This document shows positions 10,834 through 19,452 of a stretch of DNA of 64,000 nt, one piece after another (position 1 is the first letter of the stretch; each line of letters begins with the position of its first letter). The notes under the pieces are model-generated. The model was not told where the DNA came from, made no database searches, and worked only from the letters and a program-made list of their open reading frames with translations. A program made the position numbers and the translations under genes. Source of the stretch: an uncultured Oscillospiraceae bacterium. GTDB lineage: Bacteria; Bacillota; Clostridia; Oscillospirales; Oscillospiraceae. Location: positions 1 through 64,000 of the forward strand of contig CAKUMO010000012.1 in NCBI GenBank assembly GCA_934667815.1. The letters run 5' to 3'.

Positions 10834-11775
10834 TTATAATAATGCCGTGGCCAGCGCGGCATAGTCTCCGATGCTCTCGCCCAGCTCCGCCGCGACAATC
10901 TGGCAGCAGGCGGCGGACGCGGCAAGCGCCTCGCCGCGCAGCGATCGTTCCATGCTTTCGCGCAGCAGGTCGCCGCTTCTTGCAAAAATACTGCCGAGTA
11001 CGATGCGCTGCGGGTTCAGAAGATCGATGAGAACAGCCAGTCCCCTGCCCAGATATTCGCCGCAGACGCGATAGACCTCCAACGCTGTCTCGTCGCCCGC
11101 GCGGGCGGCATCCGCGATGGATTTGGCTGTGACGCCTGCTTCGCCGTTCTGATAGTACGCCGGGCAAACGCCGCGCTGCACGCGCTCACGCGCCATGGCA
11201 CAGCCGAGCTGTGCCAGTCCGCCGCCGCTGCAAAAGCCCTCAAAGGAGCCTTGTTTTCCGTAGCCGACCGGCCCAAAGCGCTCGAGGCGGAGGTGGCCGC
11301 ACTCGCCGGCGTTATCGTTTGTGCCGGAATAGAGCTGCCCGTCCAGAATCAGACCCGCGCCCAGCCCCGTGCCGAAGGTCAAAAAGATCATGTTGCGCGT
11401 GCCGCGCCCCGCGCCGAACTTCCATTCGGCTACGGCGCAGGCGTTGGCATCGTTTTGCAGGTGCGCCGGTGCGCCAAAATGCCGTGCGGCAAGCGCCGTG
11501 ACCGGCACATCGTCCCAGCCCGGCAGATTCGGCGGGCCTAAAATCACACCGTGCGCAGAGTCCAGCGGCCCGCCGCAGGAGATGCCGACCGCATCGGACT
11601 TGCCGTCCAGAATGCCGTCCGCCAATGCAAACAGGCGCTCAAGCATGGCCTCCGGCGAGACGGAATGATCGGTCGGGCACTTTTCTTTCTTCAGAATTTG
11701 CAGGCGTTCGCCGTCCCAATTCGCAGTCACGGCGGCGCATTTCGTCCCGCCGATGTCCAGTCCCAGCAGCTTCAT
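10834..11775 (-). CDS. ROK-family sugar kinase
   Basis: This 313-aa protein has the ROK kinase plan: N-terminal phosphate loop LGLDIGGTKCAAV, substrate motif NLPGWDDVPV, catalytic Asp in QNDANACAVAEWKFG, and FLTFGTGLGAGLI. The usual zinc motif CxCGxxGCxE is replaced by GPVGYGKQGSFEGFCSGGG, although the GEC-GH histidine is retained. Classical four-ligand zinc binding is therefore doubtful. ROK members phosphorylate glucose, mannose, fructose, allose or N-acyl amino sugars. The neighbouring SIS gene and the distal nagB make a hexose or amino-sugar substrate plausible. There is no HTH domain, so it is an enzyme rather than a repressor. Confidence 0.87.
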   Translation of the reverse strand: MKLLGLDIGGTKCAAVTANWDGERLQILKKEKCPTDHSVSPEAMLERLFALADGILDGKSDAVGISCGGPLDSAHGVILGPPNLPGWDDVPVTALAARHFGAPAHLQNDANACAVAEWKFGAGRGTRNMIFLTFGTGLGAGLILDGQLYSGTNDNAGECGHLRLERFGPVGYGKQGSFEGFCSGGGLAQLGCAMARERVQRGVCPAYYQNGEAGVTAKSIADAARAGDETALEVYRVCGEYLGRGLAVLIDLLNPQRIVLGSIFARSGDLLRESMERSLRGEALAASAACCQIVAAELGESIGDYAALATALL

Positions 11776-11785
11776 AGGAATCTCC

Positions 11786-14098
11786 TTACAGAATGTTCGC
11801 TTTTTTCAAGAGTGTCTCGTATTGCGTCAGGGAGAACGGGATTTCTCCGCTGACATAGTGGTTGCGGTAGGTTTTCCCCTCGCAGACCAGCTCGAGCAGA
11901 TAATAGTGGTTGCCCTGCGGGTCAAAGGGGATCGCGCCCAGCTCCGTCAGGGCATTGGCGTGCAGCGCCGTCTCGCCGGCGGCAAGGCATACGCCCGTTT
12001 CAATGTCCGTGACCGCATAAGACGCGCACTTTTCCGCGCGGAATTCATTCGCCGCAACGATTTGCAGCGCACCGTTCTTCGGCTCACGCAGCATAAGGCA
12101 CAGCGGCTCCTGCGAGCGTCGAATATAGTCGAAGCACAGCTTTTTGTGGAAATAATAGTCCACGCTGGCCTCGGTGATCTCCGGCCAGCCGTCGAGCAGA
12201 TTCCACCAGATCAACCCGGTCCTGCGCCATTTTTCCGTGCGGAAGTGCTCGATGAAGAACTTAAAGCCCTCTGCTTGGAAATACTGGCTGGCCTTGGAAA
12301 AGTCCACCGGCGTTTCCGGCACCGTGCCGAAAAGCTCCGCGACCTGCTTATCGTTCAGATATGGGCGGAAGGCATAGGGCTTGTTCTCGCCCGTTTCCAT
12401 CATGCCGGTATGCAGCTTCCACTCGTCGTGGCCGCGGTTGGAAAGGTTTTCCGGAGAAATAAATAGCCGCAGCGATTCCACGGAGGGACAGCCGAACGCC
12501 CCCATTTCGCTGACGAAGTGCGCATTTGAGTTTACATAATATTCTCCCTTATAATACCCGCGAGGCCCCCAGAGATGATCTTCGGGCATGCGGTTCGGGT
12601 CGCCGGAGGCATAAACCGCTCGGCTGACATAGGGCGAGCTTGGCAGAAAATCGCGCCACGGATCCACGCGCCGCAGAACCTCGGGAATGGTCACGCGCGT
12701 GATGCGGTTTTCGTTCGGATCACCGGAGACAATTTCCCAGTACGCCGCCGCAACGTCGCACTCGTTGTCGCCGGCCCAGAGCGCGATGCTCGGATGACGG
12801 CGCAGTTTTTTGACGATCGTTTCGACCTCGTGCGCAATTTTCCGCTGAAATTCCTCATTTTGCGGATAGGTCGCGCAGCCCATGGCGAAGTCCTGCCAGA
12901 CCAGAATGCCGTGACGGTCGCAGAAGTCGAAAAACGCGTGATCCTCGTACACACCGCCGCCCCAGCAGCGCACCATGTTGCAGTTGGATTCCCACAAAAG
13001 CGCAAGCGCCTTATCCAGCCGCTCGGCGTCGCGGGAATGGAAGGTATCCAGCGGCACCCAGTTCGTGCCGCGGATGTAGGTCTTTTCGCCGTTGACAAAG
13101 AAGCAGAACTCCCCGCTTCCCTGCGCATCAGTCGTATCCGTGCGGACCAGGCGCACCGTGCGTACGCCGAAGGCAAAGCGCCGCTCGTCCACGACCTCGC
13201 CGCGATAGGACAGCGTTGCGCACACATCGTAGAGCGCGGGCTCGCCCAGATCGCGCGGCCACCAGAGCTGCGGGTTTTTCAGTGAAAAGTGGAAGCAGCC
13301 GCGATTGTGCCAGAGCTTGTCAAGGCAGTAGTCAAAGCGGCTCTCGCCGCAGACGCCCGTCAGCCGCAGCGAATAGTCCTGCGAAAAATCGCCGTCCAGC
13401 ACCGTCTCATATACGCAGTGCAGCCCGGCCCCGCCCTCGGAAAGCGTCACCGTCGTGAGATAAATATCCTGTAGATAATCTTTCTTTTTCTCAACAATCG
13501 AGCAGCCGCGCCAGAGTCCGCCGGAGATGCAGCGCGGGAAAATGTCCCAGCCAAAGCTGTGCGCGGCCTTGCGCACCATGAGTGATCCCGCGTTGTAGGG
13601 ATTGTGAACAAAGACGTCCGCGTCCGTTTCCAGCGTCCGCGCTTCGATGCACACGGGCTTGATGTGCACGACCAGCTCGTTCTCGCCCGCACGAATACCC
13701 TCGGCAAAAAACTCGTGCGCAAGGAACATATTGTCCGTCGTTCCGAGCAGGCAGCCGTTGAGATAAATTTCAGAAATGGTGTCGATGCCCTCGAAGCGCA
13801 GGAACGCACGCGAAGCGTCCCCGTCAAACCCGAACCGCCGCACATACCAGAGGTGGCGGTTTTCAAGCTCCTGCAATTTTAGAGGATTTGTTCCGAAAAA
13901 CGGGTCGTCCAGCAGCCCCGCCGCCTGCAAATCCAGCTCAAAATTGCCGGGGACGCTGCCGTTCAGCTTCAAAAAGCCCGCCGCCTGCAAGGCACTCCCG
14001 GTGCAAAGCGGCTCGGAATGCCGCCGCACCTGACTGTGCTCCGCGACAAACAGCGTCCACGTTCCGTTCAGGGATCGTTCGCGTGCGTACATATTCAT
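11786..14098 (-). CDS. GH2 beta-mannosidase-like enzyme
   Basis: This 770-aa protein matches the beta-mannosidase branch of GH2. The N-terminus has the SVPGNFELDLQAAGLLDDPF signature (about 48-67) followed by FFGTNPLKLQELENRHLWYV. The barrel has RGTNWVPLDTF and NMVRCWGGGVYEDHAFFDFC. The acid/base is Glu446 in LWAGDNECD and the nucleophile Glu531 in FVSEMGAFGCPS. No signal peptide, so it cleaves terminal beta-mannose from imported oligosaccharides. A related exo-beta-mannosidase or mannosylglycoprotein endo-type activity is possible. Together with GH36 and esterases it argues for an acetylated mannan-type or N-glycan-type substrate. Confidence 0.85.
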   Translation of the reverse strand: MNMYARERSLNGTWTLFVAEHSQVRRHSEPLCTGSALQAAGFLKLNGSVPGNFELDLQAAGLLDDPFFGTNPLKLQELENRHLWYVRRFGFDGDASRAFLRFEGIDTISEIYLNGCLLGTTDNMFLAHEFFAEGIRAGENELVVHIKPVCIEARTLETDADVFVHNPYNAGSLMVRKAAHSFGWDIFPRCISGGLWRGCSIVEKKKDYLQDIYLTTVTLSEGGAGLHCVYETVLDGDFSQDYSLRLTGVCGESRFDYCLDKLWHNRGCFHFSLKNPQLWWPRDLGEPALYDVCATLSYRGEVVDERRFAFGVRTVRLVRTDTTDAQGSGEFCFFVNGEKTYIRGTNWVPLDTFHSRDAERLDKALALLWESNCNMVRCWGGGVYEDHAFFDFCDRHGILVWQDFAMGCATYPQNEEFQRKIAHEVETIVKKLRRHPSIALWAGDNECDVAAAYWEIVSGDPNENRITRVTIPEVLRRVDPWRDFLPSSPYVSRAVYASGDPNRMPEDHLWGPRGYYKGEYYVNSNAHFVSEMGAFGCPSVESLRLFISPENLSNRGHDEWKLHTGMMETGENKPYAFRPYLNDKQVAELFGTVPETPVDFSKASQYFQAEGFKFFIEHFRTEKWRRTGLIWWNLLDGWPEITEASVDYYFHKKLCFDYIRRSQEPLCLMLREPKNGALQIVAANEFRAEKCASYAVTDIETGVCLAAGETALHANALTELGAIPFDPQGNHYYLLELVCEGKTYRNHYVSGEIPFSLTQYETLLKKANIL

Positions 14099-14106
14099 TT
14101 CTCCTT

Positions 14107-14763
14107 TTACAGTGCGGTCAGGAAGCCGATCAGACGGTCGGCGATCCTTCTGTGGCCTGCATCATTCGGATGCAGGCCGTCGGGGTTATACAGCTCCCTC
14201 AGCAGCGGCACGCGCGGCTGAAGCCCGCTCGTGCGGAACAGATCGAGCACCGGCACGGCGTAATAGCCGCAGATCTCCGTGATCGCATTGACATACTCCA
14301 CCAGCTTCGCCTGTCTGGGGGCGCCGGTGTCTCCGTGGTCGAGGATCTCCTCGTCCGCGCGGTGCGTCGGCGTGAGAACGACAAGCTGCGCGTAGGGGTA
14401 GCGCATGATAAGCTTCTCCAGAAGCGCGTGCAGCGCACCGCAGAAGGTGTCCTCGCCACGGTCGTCCGGCGTGCCGAGGGCGGCGTCGCCGTGACCGAAG
14501 TCATTCGTGCCGCCGAATACGACGACGATGTCCGCATCCGGGATCATATCTTTCACGCGCGAGGCGTAGTAGCGGTCATAGGCTGGCTCGGCCGAGGGCG
14601 TATGCTGCGGCGCAATGCGCGTTCCGCCGATGCCATAGCCATAGCTGATCGCGCCGGTATCCTTGGCCACCAGACCCCAGAAGGACTTTTCAAGGCACGA
14701 TGCCGCGCATCCTTCAGTAATGCTGTCTCCTAAAAATGCAATCTTCTTATTTTTCAGCTCCAT
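14107..14763 (-). CDS. Cytoplasmic SGNH/GDSL esterase
   Basis: A 218-aa SGNH-hydrolase with all blocks visible: GDSITEG with nucleophile Ser14, a Gly in block II (YGIGG), GGTND with Asn87, and DGLHPND with Asp195/His198. There is no signal peptide. It sits 8 bp upstream of the beta-mannosidase gene, so acetyl removal before exo-hydrolysis is the likely job (carbohydrate esterase role by context). It pairs with the secreted SGNH lipoprotein encoded just before it. Confidence 0.85.
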   Translation of the reverse strand: MELKNKKIAFLGDSITEGCAASCLEKSFWGLVAKDTGAISYGYGIGGTRIAPQHTPSAEPAYDRYYASRVKDMIPDADIVVVFGGTNDFGHGDAALGTPDDRGEDTFCGALHALLEKLIMRYPYAQLVVLTPTHRADEEILDHGDTGAPRQAKLVEYVNAITEICGYYAVPVLDLFRTSGLQPRVPLLRELYNPDGLHPNDAGHRRIADRLIGFLTAL

Positions 14764-14769
14764 GAAGGC

Positions 14770-16008
14770 TTACCCCTGATTTTCGAGATACTCGCACAGC
14801 ACCTGCGCGATCAGGTCATGACCGACGACCGTGGGATGCACGTCCCAGGGGCGGCTGGCCTCGAGGAACTTGTCCGAACGGATGCGGGCAAAGTTGAAGT
14901 CCAGATAGTAACCGCCGGCTTCGTCTGCGGCGTTGCGCAGCGCGGTCTTGTAGACGGAGGCATAGTCCGGATCGGCCTCTCTGTCCCAGATCATGTTGCC
15001 GACAATGAGCAGGCTGCCGTTTTCCTGACAGGCGTACTTCACGCGGTCGAGCTTGGAATTAAAGATGCCGATGTCCGCGCCGAGACCCGCGTCGTTCGTG
15101 CCGAGGGTGAGGATGACGACATTGGCCTTGCACATATTTTGCAGCGCCGCATCCTCGATGTCCACCAGCTGGATTCCGCTGAGGGAATAGTTGTTGACGA
15201 TCAGCGCATTCGGGTCATCGATGTAGGAAATGCCGGAGACGATGACGCTCTTGTCCGTGCAGTCGCCGGCGATCAGGTCGATCTGCACGTCGTCCGGGCA
15301 ATTGGCGGGCAGCGCAATATATTCACTGCGGGCGCAGCCGTTGACCTCGCTGCGGTTGGCGTTGATGACGGTCAACTCCTGCCCATTGACCTGCACGGTG
15401 ATGGTGCTGCGGTAGGGACCTTCGGGATAATAAACATAGAACCCGTTGATGTGACGATCCTTGCCGCCCTCGTGGCGGTTGACCTCAATGCGCAGGACGG
15501 AGCCTTGCTGATGCGTCGCGTAGCTCATTCCGCCGGGCGTGTTGCCGGAGACATAATAGCGCTCCCATTCGCCCTGCGGGAAGCTGATGGTATGGATCTC
15601 GCGGCCGGGCACAGCCTCGTTCGTGCGGTCGAGCAGAGAGACGTAGCCGATGTTGTGCGTGCCGTATTTCTTGGCAATGGCCTCCTTAAAGAGCGCCGCC
15701 CACGAATAGTCATAGAACAGGTCGGAGTTCAGCCCCTGAGAAATACTGTCACCGATGATGTTGATGGTCTTGTCGCCGTACATGTCCTTGCCCTCGGAGA
15801 AGTCAAAGATGGCAAACGGCTCGGAGGAAAGGGCGTCCAGCCAGTTTTCCGGCGCAGGCGCTTCGCTCGAGGCCGCAGGCGCCTCGGAGGACGGCGCTTC
15901 GCTTGCAGGCTCGGACTGGCTCTCCTGCGTGGGCGTACCGGCACAGGCACAGAGGGTAAACAGGCTCGCCGCTGCGAGGAACATGGTCAAAAAACGTTTT
16001 TTCAGCAT
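14770..16008 (-). CDS. Secreted SGNH/GDSL-hydrolase lipoprotein
   Basis: This 412-aa protein has a lipoprotein signal (LCAC lipobox, Cys22) and a Ser/Glu/Pro/Ala-rich linker (about 25-55). The SGNH domain follows: IIGDSISQG with Ser88, LTLGTNDAG and WDVHPTVVGHD. Between the first two blocks lies an insertion of about 200 residues with predicted beta-strands (NGFYVYYPEGPYRSTITVQV), possibly a carbohydrate-binding module as in CE2-type esterases. It should act on the cell surface, probably deacetylating the polysaccharide before uptake. The gap to the cytoplasmic esterase is 6 bp. Confidence 0.83.
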   Translation of the reverse strand: MLKKRFLTMFLAAASLFTLCACAGTPTQESQSEPASEAPSSEAPAASSEAPAPENWLDALSSEPFAIFDFSEGKDMYGDKTINIIGDSISQGLNSDLFYDYSWAALFKEAIAKKYGTHNIGYVSLLDRTNEAVPGREIHTISFPQGEWERYYVSGNTPGGMSYATHQQGSVLRIEVNRHEGGKDRHINGFYVYYPEGPYRSTITVQVNGQELTVINANRSEVNGCARSEYIALPANCPDDVQIDLIAGDCTDKSVIVSGISYIDDPNALIVNNYSLSGIQLVDIEDAALQNMCKANVVILTLGTNDAGLGADIGIFNSKLDRVKYACQENGSLLIVGNMIWDREADPDYASVYKTALRNAADEAGGYYLDFNFARIRSDKFLEASRPWDVHPTVVGHDLIAQVLCEYLENQG

Positions 16009-16021
16009 GATAATTTCCCCT

Positions 16022-18484
16022 TTACAGTAGTATTTCTATCTCATTTTCTTCTTTCAGACTATCCCACGGCAGGAAGTAGAACGGGCGGTAAGCCCGCTGC
16101 GGATCCGTGATCGGAAGCACGCGTCTGCCGTTGAGATGCAGACTTGCTTCACCGCGGGAGACCGTGAGGCGGATTCTCTTTCCGCGGCAGGTAAACTGCG
16201 CTTCCGCGCGCGGCCAGGATTCCGGAATGCACGGACTGAGCCGCAGCCCCGTCAGGGCAGGCTCCGCGCCCATCAGCCATTCGTAAGCACCTCGGAAGGA
16301 CATGGCCACGCTGCCCGTCAGGAAACTGAGCATTCCGCGATGATCGAATACCGGAAGCTGCTGCCAGCAGTTCGTGACGGCGTAGGGCGCGGTGCGCGCA
16401 AGCTCCGTCGGGTGGCGGTTCTGATCGTAGGGCAGCATCCATTGCAGCACGTCAAAGAGCTGCTCGCCGCGTCCGGCTCTGGCCAGCGCACGGGCAAGGA
16501 ACCCCTGCGAACCGTGGTTGTAAACATTGCCGTTTTCCGCGAGGAAGGGCGGTACGTCGCCCGTCGTCTGCCGTCCGACATGCGGAATCTTCTGCGCACC
16601 GAAGGGCGGGTAGAACAGGCGGTAGCCATAGGGGCTTTTCAGCATCTGTGCAACCGCAAGCGTATCGTTCACGTGCTCCGGCTCGGCCGTGCAGCTGATG
16701 ACGGCATAATAATTCACGGGGCCGTAGGGGCGCGTCGCACCGTCCGGGTCTTCATCGGAGAAAATCCATCGGCCATCGTCGTTAAACACGGAATTGAACC
16801 AGCCGCGTCCGTTTCTTGCGTGCGTCAGGATGTTGCGGCGCAGCTTTTCGGCGGCCTCGGAATACTCTGCAATCTTCTGCGGGAATTTCCCGGCCTGCTG
16901 CAATATCTCGGCCGTGTCGCGCAGCGCCATGACTGTCTGGCAGCTCACCGTGACCGATTCGCCGCGCCCGCGAAGCCCGGCCATGTTCACCGCGTCGTTC
17001 CAGTCGCCGCCGTAAATTTTGCAAAGGCCGTGTTCGCCGACATTTTCCGGTGCCAGATAATATTCTACCGCACAGACCATGTGTTCTGCAAGTGTAGATT
17101 CTTTATTCTCATTCAGCCACGGCAGCCACTGCTCCAGAATCTCATAATCGCCCGTATAGGCCAGATAGCGATAGAGAAATTCCAGCACGAACACGCCTCC
17201 GTCCACATAGGGTCGCTCGTCATGCTTGCCGAGCCGTCCCTTGGTGGAGTACTGACGCAGGAACCAGCCGTCGCGCCGCTGGCAGGAAAAGAGCCGCAGC
17301 AGCATCTCCCGGCAATCCTGCGGATGCAGGGACAGCAGCGCCATATAGTCGTTCGCGCTGTCGCGCGTGCCGCGCATGCCGCTCGGCCAGCCGCGGTCGA
17401 GCGAGGCAATCCACTCCAGCTGCATGGGAATCCAGTAGTTCATGTAGGCGTTGAAGTCCGCATCCGGCGTGCGGATGGAGTTTTTCGCAAAGATCGACTG
17501 ATAACGCGCTTGCAGTGCCCGGCAGTTTTCGTCGAAGAAATCCGGTTCAAACCAGCGCTGTGCCGCAAGTGCGGTTTTCTCCTGCGGCATATCGCCGTTT
17601 TCGTCCTGCGCAGGAAGCGACAGCGACTGCACGAGCGTTTTCGTCTCCCCCGGCGCAAGGAGCCAGTCATACTGCATGGCATAGACCGGCGGGCAGCCGT
17701 AGAGCTGATTTTCCTGCGTGTACTGCCCGAAGCGCACGTCGCAGGACGCATCCATGCGCAGAGGCGCGCCCAGTGCGTTCTGCGGGCATTGGAGAGAGCC
17801 GCTGCCGACGAGCTTTTCCAGACTGATCTCGACGGTATGCAGATCCTCCGCAGGCGTCAGAAGCACCATCGTCCGGCGCTTGGACACGTCGCCCGAAGGA
17901 TTGAGTAGCTGCGTCCAGAATACCCGGCGGCGGTCGGCCGCAGCATAGCCCGTGCGCAGATACCACTCGTTTTTATCCCATGGCGCCAGTGTGGACAGGT
18001 TGACATAGGGAATCAAATAGGGATTCAGGCGCAGCTTGACCGGCGTTTTGCGCGTATTCTCCACCGTGAAGCGCATGGCAAGCTCCTTGCCCCGCGGCGG
18101 CAAAGTGAACTCCGTGCGGATTTTCAGCCCATTCCGCTCGAAAGCGTAGACCGCCTTCTCCGGCAGATAGCGCACGGACAGCGCCTCGGGCAGCTCGTCG
18201 CAGCGCAGGCAATTGACTGTCGGACGGAAGAAGTTGTTGAACGGCTCCTGCCCGTCCTCGCTGATCCAGACCGTCCAGCTTGAAAAGCTCTGACCGGCTT
18301 CGCGGCGCAGGAGCAGGATGTCGCCGGGCGGGTCGGCCTGCACATAGACAGGGCCGAACTGATCGACCTTGAGCAAAAAGTCCCGATTCTGGTAGATATA
18401 CTCCCACGCAGAGGGCAGATTCAGGTCGTTGATCTCGTATCCGGCGGTGTTTTCGATAAATTTTCCGTATGGCAGGATGCTCAT
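16022..18484 (-). CDS. GH94-type glycoside phosphorylase (short form)
   Basis: The 820-aa protein has the GH94 plan: N-terminal beta-sandwich (about 1-290), helical linker, (alpha/alpha)6 barrel and C-terminal jelly roll. Asp497 in YGGDWNDAV corresponds to the catalytic acid of cellobiose phosphorylases. MRGTRDSANDYMALL (about 370-384) and GDVPPFLAENGNVYNHGSQG (about 655) fit the barrel and phosphate region. It releases sugar-1-phosphate from a beta-linked disaccharide. The N-terminus (MSILPYGKFIENTAGYEI) differs from standard cellobiose or chitobiose phosphorylases, so specificity is open. It overlaps the DUF4434 gene upstream by 4 bp. Confidence 0.8.
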   Translation of the reverse strand: MSILPYGKFIENTAGYEINDLNLPSAWEYIYQNRDFLLKVDQFGPVYVQADPPGDILLLRREAGQSFSSWTVWISEDGQEPFNNFFRPTVNCLRCDELPEALSVRYLPEKAVYAFERNGLKIRTEFTLPPRGKELAMRFTVENTRKTPVKLRLNPYLIPYVNLSTLAPWDKNEWYLRTGYAAADRRRVFWTQLLNPSGDVSKRRTMVLLTPAEDLHTVEISLEKLVGSGSLQCPQNALGAPLRMDASCDVRFGQYTQENQLYGCPPVYAMQYDWLLAPGETKTLVQSLSLPAQDENGDMPQEKTALAAQRWFEPDFFDENCRALQARYQSIFAKNSIRTPDADFNAYMNYWIPMQLEWIASLDRGWPSGMRGTRDSANDYMALLSLHPQDCREMLLRLFSCQRRDGWFLRQYSTKGRLGKHDERPYVDGGVFVLEFLYRYLAYTGDYEILEQWLPWLNENKESTLAEHMVCAVEYYLAPENVGEHGLCKIYGGDWNDAVNMAGLRGRGESVTVSCQTVMALRDTAEILQQAGKFPQKIAEYSEAAEKLRRNILTHARNGRGWFNSVFNDDGRWIFSDEDPDGATRPYGPVNYYAVISCTAEPEHVNDTLAVAQMLKSPYGYRLFYPPFGAQKIPHVGRQTTGDVPPFLAENGNVYNHGSQGFLARALARAGRGEQLFDVLQWMLPYDQNRHPTELARTAPYAVTNCWQQLPVFDHRGMLSFLTGSVAMSFRGAYEWLMGAEPALTGLRLSPCIPESWPRAEAQFTCRGKRIRLTVSRGEASLHLNGRRVLPITDPQRAYRPFYFLPWDSLKEENEIEILL

Positions 18485-19452
18485 CCCCTTTTTTCGTCTG
18501 GTTTCAGACTGGAATGGTATGCGCGGTAAAGCGCGGTCGAGTTCGGGTGACCGCAGAAAGCGGCCGTGCCCGGGCGGTTCATAAGACCGAGGTATTGATA
18601 GCAGAGAATTTCGTCGCAGTAGTCCGAAATTTCCGCAAGCTGACGCTGCACGCGGGAAAACTCCGCCGGAATCAACGCAGAGTGATAGACCTCGCCCTCA
18701 AAGGAGAACACCTCCATATCCGCCCACAGGGCGCTGCGGCCGGAGCGGTCGTGCGCCCGCCGCAGCGCGGCAAAGTATTCGCCGGTCTGCTCGGGCGCGG
18801 ATTTCTGCACACCGACCTCGTCCTGATAGGCGATGACGTCCACATCAAGCGCGTCGAGCTGGCGTACATAGGCATCGTCTGCGTGCAGAAGATTCGTTCC
18901 GTAGGGCGCGATGAGCGTGCGAAAGTGCGGGTCAAGCGTGCGGACGAAGGCACTGTAACGGTTGCAATAACGCAGAAAATCCGGGTGAAAGCTGCCCTTG
19001 ATGCAGGTCTCGTCTGGATAATACCAGCCGTAAAACGACGGATGGCTGCCATAGTGCACGCAAAGCTGCTCCATCGCACGGAAGGCGCGGCGCGTTACGG
19101 CCTCGCTCGTCATATTTTCCATTGTGCTGCGCCACGGGCCGTAATAGCCCACCGAGAGAAAGACCCGCAGCTGCAAAGCGTCGGCCTCGGAGAGCAGCAC
19201 ACCGATGGGATCGGGGCAGGCAAAATTCTCCGGGAAGGGATAGATGTCCGTCGGGAAATACGCCTCCGCTTTGTCCGTGTCCACAAGACTCGTCGCCAGC
19301 AGAACGACGTATTTCATGCCAAGCCCTGCGATCTCGCGCAGCTTTTCCCGCCACTGTGCCTCGGTAAAGGCACGGCAGGCCGGATTCCAGTAGACGCCCT
19401 CGGCGGAGTTGTGGTGGGTAAATTCAAACCAGGTTCCGCTGATGCTTTTCAT
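18481..19452 (-). CDS. DUF4434-like putative TIM-barrel glycosidase
   Basis: This 323-aa cytoplasmic protein begins ISGTWFEFTHHNSAEGVYWN and continues FTEAQWREKLREIAGLGMKY, the pattern of DUF4434 family proteins, thought to be TIM-barrel glycoside hydrolases. Candidate catalytic acids are in FYGWYYPDE (end of a strand, GH-A-like), VIAYQDEVG and LWADMEVFSFEGE. It is translationally coupled by 4-bp overlaps to a GH94 gene on each side. A joint function with the phosphorylases, for example trimming a substituent before phosphorolysis, is likely but unproven. Confidence 0.65.
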   Translation of the reverse strand: MKSISGTWFEFTHHNSAEGVYWNPACRAFTEAQWREKLREIAGLGMKYVVLLATSLVDTDKAEAYFPTDIYPFPENFACPDPIGVLLSEADALQLRVFLSVGYYGPWRSTMENMTSEAVTRRAFRAMEQLCVHYGSHPSFYGWYYPDETCIKGSFHPDFLRYCNRYSAFVRTLDPHFRTLIAPYGTNLLHADDAYVRQLDALDVDVIAYQDEVGVQKSAPEQTGEYFAALRRAHDRSGRSALWADMEVFSFEGEVYHSALIPAEFSRVQRQLAEISDYCDEILCYQYLGLMNRPGTAAFCGHPNSTALYRAYHSSLKPDEKRG

